Below, piece after piece: positions 1 to 7,985 of a DNA stretch of 39,344 nt. Source of the DNA: Mycolicibacter heraklionensis (GTDB lineage: Bacteria > Actinomycetota > Actinomycetes > Mycobacteriales > Mycobacteriaceae); the NCBI RefSeq assembly GCF_001021505.1, contig NZ_LDPO01000028.1, positions 1-39,344 on the forward strand, written 5' to 3'. Below the pieces are notes generated by a model. That model searched no databases. It was given only the letters and a program-made list of their open reading frames with translations, and had not been told where the DNA came from. Numbering within the stretch: position 1 is the stretch's first letter; every line of letters starts with the position of its first letter. The position numbers and the translations under genes are program-made.

Positions 1-513
1 CCCGAAGACGGACCACCTCCGCCCCCGGAGGACATTCCGCCCCCGCCACAGGACTGGGGACCGCCCGCGCCCGATCTGGTGACCAATTGGTCCATGCCGG
101 CGCCGCACGCGCTGCCGCCGGGAATCGTCAACGAGCGCGGCATGCAGGTCAAGACCATCCTCGTCGCACGCAGTATCAGCGAAGCGTTCCCGCAGATTCA
201 CGACATGATCGGCGTGCGTCCCGACGGCCAGCGTTGGCATCCCTCCGGCCTGGCCATCGACGTGATGATCCCCAACCCGGGTAGCCCCGAGGGCATCGCG
301 TTGGGAGACCAGATCGTCGACTACGTCAGGCAGAACGCCGGTCGGTTCGCCATGCAGGACGCGATCTGGCGCGGCACCTACTACACGCCGGCGGGGCCCA
401 GCGGTCGCGGCAACGGCCACTACGACCACGTGCACATCACCACGTTCGGCGGGGGTTATCCCAACGGCAACGAGGAGTACCTGCGCGAGGACGGCGAACC
501 GCCCCCGGCCTGA
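1..513 (+). CDS. C-terminal part of a Pro-rich protein with an M15-like (VanY/ARB_07466-type) peptidase domain (5' end outside window)
   Basis: The frame is open from base 1 and begins in a very Pro/acidic-rich stretch, so the gene starts upstream of the window; the GTG at 79 is internal and need not be the start. The last ~140 residues form a compact domain with WHPSGLAIDV (H and D seven residues apart) and GHYDHVHI. This spacing resembles the zinc-ligand layout (H, D, H) of M15 D,D-peptidases and the ARB_07466-like C-terminal domain found in actinobacterial secreted proteins. A role in peptidoglycan cleavage is inferred from family resemblance only. The Pro-rich N-terminal part would suit a cell-wall-spanning linker. 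The stop is 14 bp from the stop of the convergent L,D-transpeptidase gene, so two wall enzymes lie side by side. No signal peptide can be seen because the start is missing. Confidence 0.7.
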   Translation, partial: PEDGPPPPPEDIPPPPQDWGPPAPDLVTNWSMPAPHALPPGIVNERGMQVKTILVARSISEAFPQIHDMIGVRPDGQRWHPSGLAIDVMIPNPGSPEGIALGDQIVDYVRQNAGRFAMQDAIWRGTYYTPAGPSGRGNGHYDHVHITTFGGGYPNGNEEYLREDGEPPPA

Positions 514-527
514 CCGCGTCTAGCGCG

Positions 528-1757
528 TCAGCGCACCGGATCTTTGGCGTTGCCGGCCTGCCACTGCGACCACGGCACATTCCAGTCGCCCAGGCCCTCG
601 TCGCCGGCCAGTGGTGCGCCGATGGTGTTGTTGATCTGCACCACGTCGCCGCGTTTGACGTGGTCGTAGAACCACAGCGCGTTGCTGGGGCTGACGTTGA
701 TGCAGCCGTGACTGGTGTTGGCGTAGCCCTGGGCTCCCACCGACCACGGGGCCGAGTGCACGAAGATGCCGCTGTAGGAGATCTGGGTGGCCCAGTCGAC
801 GTCGGTGCGATACCCGTTGGGCGAGTTGACCGGCACCCCGTAGGTGGACGAGTCCATGACGATGTGCGCGAAACGCTCGCCGACGATGTAGGTGCCGTTG
901 TTGGTCGGGGTGCTCTCTTTGCCCATCGACACCGGCATGGTCTTGGCCACTTCGCCGTTGATGCGCACCACCATCGACTTGGTGTCGTCGTCGACGGTGG
1001 CGATCACCTCGTCGCCGATGACGAAGTGGCTGGCCGCGTTGTCCTGTCCGTAGACCCCGTTGCCCAGATCCACCCCATAGGTGTTGACCTGCACGTCCAC
1101 GTTGGTTCCCGGCTTCCAGAAGGCTTGCGGGCGCCAGCGCACCTCGCGATTGTTCAGCCAGTAGAAGGCGCCCACCACCGGAGGATCGGTGGTGATGGTG
1201 ATCGCCTTCTCGGCCGCCTCGCGGTCGACGATGTTCTCGTCGAACCGAATCGCTACCGGCTGACCGACGCCGACGACCTCGCCGTCACGCGGCATGACGT
1301 AAGGCATGGTCAGGTTCTGCGGCGAGTGCGTCTGGAATGTCATCTGCCGGCTGGTCACGCCACCGAGTCCCAGCGCCTTCGCGTTGACCGTATAGCGCTT
1401 GTTGTAGCCGAGCTGTTCGGATGTCGCCCAGGTCAATCCGTCGGCGCTGAGCTTGCCGTCGACGACCGCGCCGTACTCGTTGACCATGGTGACCGAATCG
1501 AGCACGCCGTCCTCGGCGGTCACTGTCACCGGCGCGTCCACCGCAACACCGACCGCCTTGTCGGTGACCGACGCGGTGACCTTGGGAACCAGCAGGTCAG
1601 CAAAGGGGGTGCCCTTGTCGGTGATGATCTTGGCCGCTTCGGCGTCGGCGTTGCTGCCGCAGGCGCTCATGCTCATCACCGCAGCCGAAACCATCAGCAA
1701 TGCCGCTGCCCGGGACCCTAACCCCCGGCAGCGTTGTGCCAAACCGACCTGCCCCAT
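528..1757 (-). CDS. ldtB: L,D-transpeptidase, LdtMt2-like lipoprotein (Rv2518c / LppS ortholog)
   Basis: A 409-residue secreted L,D-transpeptidase that makes 3-3 (mDAP-mDAP) cross-links in peptidoglycan. The N-terminus has a basic n-region, a hydrophobic core and the lipobox MSAC, so lipid anchoring on the outer face of the membrane is expected. Two Ig-like domains follow (roughly residues 50-250), then a YkuD catalytic domain with an upstream HSAPW motif and the SHGCIN motif; the nucleophile is Cys352 (codon 702-704). LdtMt2 of Mtb has 408 residues and the same arrangement, and is the main meropenem-sensitive L,D-transpeptidase there. I chose ATG at 1757 because AGGTGG lies just upstream and the signal peptide begins there; the frame is open to 1910, but that extension is not signal-like. 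The gene converges on the M15-like gene and is divergent from tRNA-Lys. Confidence 0.93.
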   Translation of the reverse strand: MGQVGLAQRCRGLGSRAAALLMVSAAVMSMSACGSNADAEAAKIITDKGTPFADLLVPKVTASVTDKAVGVAVDAPVTVTAEDGVLDSVTMVNEYGAVVDGKLSADGLTWATSEQLGYNKRYTVNAKALGLGGVTSRQMTFQTHSPQNLTMPYVMPRDGEVVGVGQPVAIRFDENIVDREAAEKAITITTDPPVVGAFYWLNNREVRWRPQAFWKPGTNVDVQVNTYGVDLGNGVYGQDNAASHFVIGDEVIATVDDDTKSMVVRINGEVAKTMPVSMGKESTPTNNGTYIVGERFAHIVMDSSTYGVPVNSPNGYRTDVDWATQISYSGIFVHSAPWSVGAQGYANTSHGCINVSPSNALWFYDHVKRGDVVQINNTIGAPLAGDEGLGDWNVPWSQWQAGNAKDPVR

Positions 1758-1911
1758 GCTTTTCCCACCTGACCGTGCTGATGCTGCTCGCAGGCAGTCT
1801 AGTGGGTAATCGACACTGCCGCTGTTCCGTCCGGGAGAGCGCCCTGACGTCGCGATTTCGTCTCCCGGCGCGGCGCCTGTTATTGTCTCTTTCGCGGTTC
1901 TTGACCGCACG

Positions 1912-1984
<73 letters not shown>

Positions 1985-2135
1985 CAGCTCAGAAGACATT
2001 TCGGTGTAGCGCAGCACACTGCGGCTGACACTCAGTCGACCCGAGGTGGCAGTCCCGCCGGATCCGAAGTGGGCTCGCTCACAAGCCACGCTCCCATGAC
2101 TTCCCTCCACGGGCCGGTAGCCGAATACTCGACGC

Positions 2136-3056
2136 GTGCAGACGCAAAACGACAAGGACGGCGGCACCGGTATGGGACCGACGATCGTCCGGGTTGCCCA
2201 CCGTTCCCTAACCAAGCCGGTCACCGATGACGGTCCTGAAGACCTCTGCCACTGGCCCTTTAACGAGCCGCCGGTGCCCGGGCAGTGGGTGATCGCACCA
2301 ACCTCTGCGCAGGCCGAGAGCTACGCCGTCGTCGCCGGACTGGGCAAGGCTGACGATGCCAAGGGCGCTGCCCTCAAGACCATCACCAAAGTGGTGCCCG
2401 AAGAAGACGTCGCAGAAGCACTGCGGAAAGCGAAAGCCGAGACGATGGCGTGGCTCTGGCTCGCCCAACGCACGGCAGGATTCCCCGCCCCCGGCTACCC
2501 CGCTCCGCCCGACGAGTACCCCTACTCACCGATACCGCCTTCGAGGGGGACCGCACCGAGTGCCGATGTGGCCAGCGAATACGGACTCGTCTGGCGGCGA
2601 GTTCACCGTCAGGCACAAGAGTGCGGGCTTCCCGATGAACAGCTCAAGCGGTTCAAGAGCATCTCCGAGCAGTGGTTCGCACTCTCCCAAAGCTTGCTGG
2701 CGGAGCAGGCCCAACGGCCCGTGTCGGCGAATGCCCCGGCAGAAAAGGACATAACGGAGGCAGCGGACGCACCGACAAAACGTTCTGTGCCGAAGTGGCT
2801 TTGGGCACTTGCGGCCGTTGTCGTCGCAGTCGTCGTCATTGTTGTTCTGGTCCGGGTGGTGGGCGCAAAGACCGGTGAGTCGAGCGGGACGCCGCCGACG
2901 AGCCATCCGACGACATCGCAGCCATCTGCATTCCCTTCTGCGCCAGCGGGAGCCAACGCGCAGTGCCGAGACGGCACGTATTCGTTCTCAACTCGCCGGA
3001 ATGGTTCCTGCGCGGGCCATGGCGGCGTCGCTGCATGGCTGGACAGCCAACCATGA
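2136..3056 (+). CDS. Single-pass membrane protein with C-terminal DUF3761 domain
   Basis: A 306-residue protein of unknown function. Residues 1-215 are soluble and match nothing I recognise. Residues ~221-243 form one strongly hydrophobic Val-rich membrane segment preceded by basic residues (PTKRSVPK). A Ser/Thr/Pro-rich linker then leads to a terminal ~30-residue DUF3761 motif (CRDGTYSFS ... CAGHGGVAAWL) with two Cys and a His. The topology implied is N-terminus inside and DUF3761 outside the membrane. DUF3761 is a small domain seen in actinobacterial surface proteins; its function is unknown to me. The GTG at 2136 is the longest start; ATG at 2172 is an alternative, and neither has a strong ribosome-binding site. 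Base composition is visibly less GC-rich than its neighbours. It sits just downstream of tRNA-Lys and converges on the permease gene with a 12 bp gap, which fits an acquired gene at a tRNA locus. Confidence 0.75.
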   Translation: MQTQNDKDGGTGMGPTIVRVAHRSLTKPVTDDGPEDLCHWPFNEPPVPGQWVIAPTSAQAESYAVVAGLGKADDAKGAALKTITKVVPEEDVAEALRKAKAETMAWLWLAQRTAGFPAPGYPAPPDEYPYSPIPPSRGTAPSADVASEYGLVWRRVHRQAQECGLPDEQLKRFKSISEQWFALSQSLLAEQAQRPVSANAPAEKDITEAADAPTKRSVPKWLWALAAVVVAVVVIVVLVRVVGAKTGESSGTPPTSHPTTSQPSAFPSAPAGANAQCRDGTYSFSTRRNGSCAGHGGVAAWLDSQP

Positions 3057-3068
3057 CCGGGCTTCGCA

Positions 3069-5405
3069 CTATTGCGACGTCCGCTGTTCGCCCGTCGCTG
3101 TGACGATTCGGTAGCTCGGGTCAGACATGTACACCGGTCCGTTGCCGTTTCGCCGCGCCTTGCCGGTGAGCGCAACCACATCACCGGGGCTGATATCGGT
3201 GCCCCGCCCCGCGGGAAATGTCGCGCGCAGCTCGCCGGTGCCGTCTCCGACCACCGCGACGCGGAGCGGCTTGCCGTTCCTGATGGTGTCGTCGACCTCG
3301 TTGACCCGCCCCTCGACGGTGGCCAGGTGCCCGACGATGAGGGCGTCCACCGCGATGGCGTCCGGTGGCGGCGCCGGATGCTCGTAGCGGTCCACGTCCT
3401 GCTGGTCGTGGCGCGCCACCCACTGCTGGAGCTTCCCGACTTCGCGCACCAGGCGCTGTTCGAATAGGTCCGGGAACGCCTGACGCACGCGCGACTGCAC
3501 GTCGTAGGGCACGATCGTCGCCGCCGCGTCGGGAACCAGGCTCACGGCCTTGGCGATCTTGTCCGCGGTGCGATCGTGCAGCAGGCGCCCCAGCAGCGGC
3601 GCGTAGGTGCGCCGGGGCAGCAACACGGTCACGTGGCAGTCCGGATATTGGGCCCGCGCCGTGTCGACCAGCTGCTGGGCGGTGCGAGTCAGCCGGCGGT
3701 CCGGGCAGTCGACCACCCGCAGCGGGGTGTCCAGGCCGTAGTATTCCCAGCGCTGCTGCAGCAGTGTGGCGTGCGCGGCGTCGACCACCAGGTGCACCGC
3801 GGCCAGATCGTCGGCGTAGAGCCCTTTGCCGTAGCGCAGCGCTTCGAGTACCGCCAGGTCCAGCGAATGCACGAAAACCATCACCCGGTGACGGGCGTAT
3901 TTGACGACGTCGGGCCGGTCGGTGCGGAATCGCTCCAGGATCGCGGCCTCGGCGCGGTATTCCCGGTTGAGCCGGATCAGCACCAGCACCAGCAGTGGGA
4001 ACACCACCACGACCAGCCAGGCACCCTCGGTGAATTTCGCCACCGCGAAGATCGCCACCACCACGGTAGACAGCAGTCCGGCCGAGAAATTGATGGCGAG
4101 CTTGTACCGCCACCCCGATTCCCGATGCGTCACATGGTGTTTGGCCATGCCGTAGCCGGCCATCGCGAATCCGGTGAACACCCCGATCGCGTAGAACGGC
4201 ACCAGCGCGTTGACTGAACCACCGGTGACCACCAGCAGAGTCACCGCCAGGACGGTGAGCACGATGATGCCGTTGGAAAAGACCAGCCGATGACCGCGCT
4301 TGGTCAACTGGCGGGGCAGGAAGCGGTCTTCGGCGACGAAGCTGGCCAGCATCGGAAACCCGTTGAAGCTGGTGTTCGCTCCGGTGAACAGGATCAACGC
4401 CGTTGCCGTCTGCACCAGCACGTAGCAGACCTGGCCCAGCCAGCCGCCGCCGAACACCGCCCGGGCCACCTCGGAGAGCACCGAGGGATATCCGGCCGCG
4501 TACGGCGGGGTGTGGGTGCGGTAGGCCAGGTAGGTGACGCCGGCCAGCAGGAAGCCCAGAATGCACGCCATCGTGGTGAGCACCCGCCGGGCATTCACGC
4601 CCTGCGGCTTGTTGAACACGCTGACGGTATTGGAGATGGCTTCCACACCGGTCAGTGATGACCCGCCGTTGGCGAACGCCCGCAGCACCACAAGGATGGT
4701 CGCCCCCATGATCAGCCCGTTGCCCTGGTGGACCGGCACCGCTCCGGGCAGATGCTCCGCGTCGTAAACCGGTAAGCCCCAGAAGATCTCGCGCACCACG
4801 CCGGTGATGATCATCAGCCCAAGCATGCCCGCGAAGAAATAGGTCGGTATCGCGAATGTGCGGCCCGCTTCCCGCAGGCCACGCAGGTTCGCGTAACACA
4901 TCACGATCACCACCGCGACGGTGATCTCCAGGCTGTAGGGCCCCAGTGGGCGGATCGCGGAGACGACGGCGACGGTGCCGGCCGCGGACTGCACGGCGAC
5001 GGTCACCACGTAGTCGATCAGCAGCGCCGCAGCGGCGACCTGCGCCACCCGGGGGCCAAAATTCTCCCGCGAGACGATGTAGGAGCCGCCGGCCCGGGTG
5101 TAGGTCATCACCACCTGGCGATACGACGCGGTGACCAGCACCAGGATCAGCAGCACCACACCGGTGATGGGCAGCAGCAGCGCGAACGCGGCCAGGCCGG
5201 CGAACGGCAGCAGTTCGATCAGGATCTCTTCGACGCCATAGGCGTTCGAGGAGATCGCGTCGGGTGAAAGTACCCCTAGTGCAACCGGATTCGACAGTCG
5301 TTCGGAGCGCAGCGCACCGGTGACCAGCGGCCGCCCCAGCACCAGCCGTTTGAGCGTGTAGCCGATCGGGTCGGGCCGCGGCGCCGGGGGCTGTTGGGCG
5401 CGCAT
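3069..5405 (-). CDS. APC-superfamily permease with USP-like and OB-fold-like C-terminal regions
   Basis: A 778-residue integral membrane protein. The first ~480 residues contain about twelve hydrophobic segments and the N-terminal features of amino acid-polyamine-organocation permeases (LSPDAISSNAYG, TRAGGSYIVSRE). A cytoplasmic region of ~200 residues follows (from RHRVMVFVHSLD onward), with alternating beta/alpha character like a universal-stress-protein-type domain. Residues ~688-778 (VEGRVNEV ... GDGTGELRATF ... PGDVVALTGKAR) look like a small OB-fold. The membrane core resembles Mtb Rv2690c, which I recall as shorter and without the OB-like tail. The substrate is unknown. ATG at 5405 is preceded by GGGGTGAAG about 9 bases upstream and by a small hairpin. 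Neither neighbour suggests a function. Confidence 0.85.
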   Translation of the reverse strand: MRAQQPPAPRPDPIGYTLKRLVLGRPLVTGALRSERLSNPVALGVLSPDAISSNAYGVEEILIELLPFAGLAAFALLLPITGVVLLILVLVTASYRQVVMTYTRAGGSYIVSRENFGPRVAQVAAAALLIDYVVTVAVQSAAGTVAVVSAIRPLGPYSLEITVAVVIVMCYANLRGLREAGRTFAIPTYFFAGMLGLMIITGVVREIFWGLPVYDAEHLPGAVPVHQGNGLIMGATILVVLRAFANGGSSLTGVEAISNTVSVFNKPQGVNARRVLTTMACILGFLLAGVTYLAYRTHTPPYAAGYPSVLSEVARAVFGGGWLGQVCYVLVQTATALILFTGANTSFNGFPMLASFVAEDRFLPRQLTKRGHRLVFSNGIIVLTVLAVTLLVVTGGSVNALVPFYAIGVFTGFAMAGYGMAKHHVTHRESGWRYKLAINFSAGLLSTVVVAIFAVAKFTEGAWLVVVVFPLLVLVLIRLNREYRAEAAILERFRTDRPDVVKYARHRVMVFVHSLDLAVLEALRYGKGLYADDLAAVHLVVDAAHATLLQQRWEYYGLDTPLRVVDCPDRRLTRTAQQLVDTARAQYPDCHVTVLLPRRTYAPLLGRLLHDRTADKIAKAVSLVPDAAATIVPYDVQSRVRQAFPDLFEQRLVREVGKLQQWVARHDQQDVDRYEHPAPPPDAIAVDALIVGHLATVEGRVNEVDDTIRNGKPLRVAVVGDGTGELRATFPAGRGTDISPGDVVALTGKARRNGNGPVYMSDPSYRIVTATGEQRTSQ

Positions 5406-5422
5406 CGCAATATCTTCACCCC

Positions 5423-5439
5423 GGCAGCGTCACGCCGCC
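5423..5439 (-). promoter_or_regulatory. Short hairpin or operator-like inverted repeat in the leader of the permease gene
   Basis: On the minus strand GGCGGCG-TGA-CGCTGCC can form a 7-bp stem containing one G-U pair. It lies immediately upstream of the GGGGTGAAG ribosome-binding site of the permease gene at 5405. It could reduce ribosome access or be a protein-binding site. Short GC-rich inverted repeats also arise by chance in this genome, so confidence is low. Confidence 0.3.
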
Positions 5440-5471
5440 AGACCCAATTTTTGCGCTCGCGCGCGGGGCTA

Positions 5472-5699
5472 TCAGCGGTTGCGGATTCGACGAATCGCCA
5501 GGACGACAATCAGGCCGCCGACACCGGCCAGAGAGGCCATCACCGCAGGCTTTGTGACGATCTCGATCGCCCGGGCCTTGGCCCGGTCGGCCAAGTGGCG
5601 GGGGTTAGCCCGGTCCGCGAGGATGTCAACCGTCGACGCCAGCTGCTCGCGGGCCTGATCGATGTCCTTCTTAATCGTGTCGGGATCGCGTTCCGCCAC
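5472..5699 (-). CDS. DUF3618 small membrane protein (Rv2520c-like)
   Basis: A 75-residue protein of the DUF3618 family, the same length as I recall for Mtb Rv2520c. The N-terminal part (AERDPDTIKKDIDQAREQL) is an amphipathic charged helix, followed by a basic stretch. The C-terminal part (VMASLAGVGGLIVVLAI) is one membrane helix ending in a basic tail. The function is unknown; the family is often found with phage-shock-like or membrane-stress small proteins. The start is GTG at 5699, chosen because CAGGGAGGACGACA gives a near-perfect Shine-Dalgarno; the frame is open to 5807, but that would overlap bcp. It is divergent from bcp with 89 bp between the starts, so the two promoters probably share this gap. 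Confidence 0.85.
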   Translation of the reverse strand: MAERDPDTIKKDIDQAREQLASTVDILADRANPRHLADRAKARAIEIVTKPAVMASLAGVGGLIVVLAIRRIRNR

Positions 5700-5788
5700 T
5701 GTCGTCCTCCCTGTCCGATGCTGCCCCTGTCGAACTACCCTAGAGCAGCCGGGGTTCGTCTCACGCTCCGGCGAGCAGAAAGGGGCAG

Positions 5789-6265
5789 TTGTTGACCGAC
5801 ACCGCACGCCTGGCGCCTGGTGATGAAGCGCCCGCGTTCAGCCTTCCCGACGCCGACGGCAACACCGTGTCACTGGCCGACTACCGGGGACGACGGGTCG
5901 TCGTCTACTTCTACCCGGCGGCCTCCACCCCAGGCTGCACCAAGCAGGCCTGCGACTTCCGGGACAACCTGCGCGATTTCAACGACGCCGGCCTCGACGT
6001 CGTCGGCATCTCCCCCGACAAGCCCGCCAAGCTGGCCAAGTTCCGCGACACCGAGGGATTGACCTTCCCGCTGCTGTCCGACCCCGACCGCACGGTGCTG
6101 GCGGCCTGGGGCGCCTACGGTGAGAAGAAGATGTACGGCAAGACGGTGCAGGGGGTCATCCGCTCGACGTTCGTCGTCGACGAGCAGGGCAAGATTGCCG
6201 AGGCCCAGTACAACGTGCGGGCCACCGGCCACGTAGCGAAACTGCGGCGAGATCTGTCGGTCTGA
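5789..6265 (+). CDS. bcp: Thioredoxin-dependent thiol peroxidase Bcp (peroxiredoxin Q, Rv2521 ortholog)
   Basis: A 158-residue peroxiredoxin of the Bcp/PrxQ group that reduces hydrogen peroxide and organic hydroperoxides in the cytoplasm using thioredoxin. The thioredoxin-fold N-terminus (APAFSLPDADGNTVSL) is followed by the active-site loop STPGCTKQACDF. Cys50 is the peroxidatic residue and Cys55 the resolving residue, the C-x4-C spacing typical of the atypical two-Cys BCP class. The length matches Mtb Bcp (157). The start is TTG at 5789 (or the adjacent TTG at 5792) with AAAGGGG upstream; no ATG or GTG fits. The VOC gene begins 40 bp downstream and may be cotranscribed. Confidence 0.93.
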   Translation: MLTDTARLAPGDEAPAFSLPDADGNTVSLADYRGRRVVVYFYPAASTPGCTKQACDFRDNLRDFNDAGLDVVGISPDKPAKLAKFRDTEGLTFPLLSDPDRTVLAAWGAYGEKKMYGKTVQGVIRSTFVVDEQGKIAEAQYNVRATGHVAKLRRDLSV

Positions 6266-6305
6266 CCGCCGAGGTCGCCAGCCGCCGACCGAGAAGGAGC
6301 AGCTC

Positions 6306-6779
6306 ATGCCTGTCATCCGGACGAGTTTGTGGTTTGACACCCAGGCATTGGAGGCCGCCGAGTACTACGTGTCGATCTTCCCCAATTCGAAGGTCACCAC
6401 CGTCTCGCACTGGGGTGCGGAAAACCCCGAGCGCGACGGCACCCCGCTGGAGGTGTTGTTCGACCTCGACGGACGGCAGTTCTCCGCGATCAACGGCGGG
6501 CCGGACTTCACGTTGAACGAGGCCATCTCGATCCAGGTCTACTGCGCCGACCAGGCCGAGGTCGACCACTACTGGGACGCGTTGCGCGCTGGCGGTAAGG
6601 AAGTCCAGTGTGGCTGGCTCACCGATCGCTACGGATTGTCCTGGCAGATCATCCCGCAACGGTTGTCGGAGTTGATGACCGATCCAGATCCCCAGCGAGT
6701 GCTACGGGCGAAGCAGGCCATGTACACGATGGTCAAGCTCGACATCGCCGCGTTGGAGGCCGCGGCCGACGGCCGGTGA
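6306..6779 (+). CDS. VOC-superfamily protein, PhnB / 3-demethylubiquinone methyltransferase-like
   Basis: A 157-residue small enzyme-like protein of the vicinal-oxygen-chelate fold. The N-terminus (IRTSLWFDTQALEAAEYYVSIFPNSKV), the central FTLNEAISIQVYC and the C-terminal YGLSWQIIPQ are hallmarks of the group annotated as PhnB-like or 3-demethylubiquinone-9 3-methyltransferase (PF06983). That enzymatic name is a family label; mycobacteria use menaquinone, so ubiquinone methylation is not expected and the real reaction is unknown. The start ATG at 6306 is supported by GAGAAGGAG eight bases upstream. It follows bcp by 40 bp in the same direction. Confidence 0.85.
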   Translation: MPVIRTSLWFDTQALEAAEYYVSIFPNSKVTTVSHWGAENPERDGTPLEVLFDLDGRQFSAINGGPDFTLNEAISIQVYCADQAEVDHYWDALRAGGKEVQCGWLTDRYGLSWQIIPQRLSELMTDPDPQRVLRAKQAMYTMVKLDIAALEAAADGR

Positions 6780-6935
6780 CCACCGCTCACAACGACGCCT
6801 TGTGACCTGACAAACACCAGTCCACTAGCCACGGGCTGCCGGCGGGCGGAGCATTGTGCCAACGGTCGGGCTTGGGTGGCGCCTCCGATCCGACCGAGAC
6901 GGCGCGCTACTCCCACTCCGTTGGAAGGCAGGAAG

Positions 6936-7973
6936 ATGACTGGGCACAGCTGGGCGGTGATCGGAGCAGGTCCCGCAGGTATCGCCGCGGTGGGCCGGTT
7001 GCTCGACCATGGCGTCCCCGGGGACGAGATCGTCTGGATCGACCCCGACTTTGCCGCCGGTGACGTCGGCACCAAATGGCGCGCCGTTCCCGGCAACACC
7101 CATGTGTCGCTGTTCCTCGACTACTTGAACGGCTCACCGTCGTTTCGGTTCGCCGAAGCGCCCCATTTTGAGCTGACCGATATCGATCCCGGTCACACCT
7201 GCCTGCTCGGCCACGTCGCCGATCCGTTGGTATGGATCTCGCAACACCTGGCAGAGCGAGTCACGCCCATTCGGGCGGTGGCAACAGAGCTCACGCTGCG
7301 TAACCGCCGGTGGTTGGTGCGCACCGAAGAAGCCAAGATCGAAGCGAAGAATGTGATCCTTGCCATTGGTTCGGTTCCCAAGAAGCTTCATCATCGGAAC
7401 CTGGAGGAGATTCCGATCGAGGTGGCGCTGAACCCCGACAAGCTTGGGCAGCTGGCGTTGGACGACGCCACGGTGGCCGTCTTCGGCTCGTCGCACTCCT
7501 CCATGGTGGCCCTGCCCAATCTGCTGGACACACGAGTCCGCAAAGTCATCAACTTCTACCGGAGCCCCACCAAATACGCTGTCTACCTGGGTGATCAGAT
7601 TCTGTTCGACGACACTGGCCTCAAGGGAAAGGCCGCAGAGTGGGCCCGGGAGAACATTGACGGGACGTATCCGGAACGCCTGGAACGGTATCGGGTAAAC
7701 GACCCGGAGTCCGCCGAGCAGCTCCAAGCCTGTAGTCACGTCGTTTACACCGTCGGCTTCACCCGACGGCAGCTCCCCGCGACCCCGCAGTGGGGGGAGC
7801 TGGAATGCGATCCGGCGAACGGCATCCTTGCGCCGGGGTTGTTCGGGGTCGGGATTGCGTTCCCCGAGTACGGAATCGACTCGTTCGGGTCTGGGCAGTA
7901 TCGGGTCGGGCTCATCAAGTTCATGCAGCGGCTCAACAGCGCCCTGCCCCTGTGGTTGCAGTACGGCACCTAG
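6936..7973 (+). CDS. FAD/NAD(P)-binding oxidoreductase of low GC content
   Basis: A 345-residue flavoprotein-type protein. The N-terminal Rossmann motif VIGAGPAGIAAVGRLL (residues ~7-22) is a classical FAD site. A second nucleotide-binding-like segment is AVFGSSHSSMVAL, and YTVGF plus LFGVGIAFPEYG resemble the C-terminal FAD contact of pyridine nucleotide-disulfide oxidoreductase-like proteins. There is no CxxC redox motif near the N-terminus, so it is not a disulfide reductase. The substrate is unknown. ATG at 6936 is used because GGAAGGCAGGAAG precedes it and the Rossmann fold starts at once; the frame is open from 6876. Codon and base use look distinctly less GC-rich (roughly 55-60% in many lines) than the flanks, which suggests acquisition. 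It converges on the LysR gene with a 12 bp gap. Confidence 0.75.
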   Translation: MTGHSWAVIGAGPAGIAAVGRLLDHGVPGDEIVWIDPDFAAGDVGTKWRAVPGNTHVSLFLDYLNGSPSFRFAEAPHFELTDIDPGHTCLLGHVADPLVWISQHLAERVTPIRAVATELTLRNRRWLVRTEEAKIEAKNVILAIGSVPKKLHHRNLEEIPIEVALNPDKLGQLALDDATVAVFGSSHSSMVALPNLLDTRVRKVINFYRSPTKYAVYLGDQILFDDTGLKGKAAEWARENIDGTYPERLERYRVNDPESAEQLQACSHVVYTVGFTRRQLPATPQWGELECDPANGILAPGLFGVGIAFPEYGIDSFGSGQYRVGLIKFMQRLNSALPLWLQYGT

Positions 7974-7985
7974 CTTCCGCGTGCG

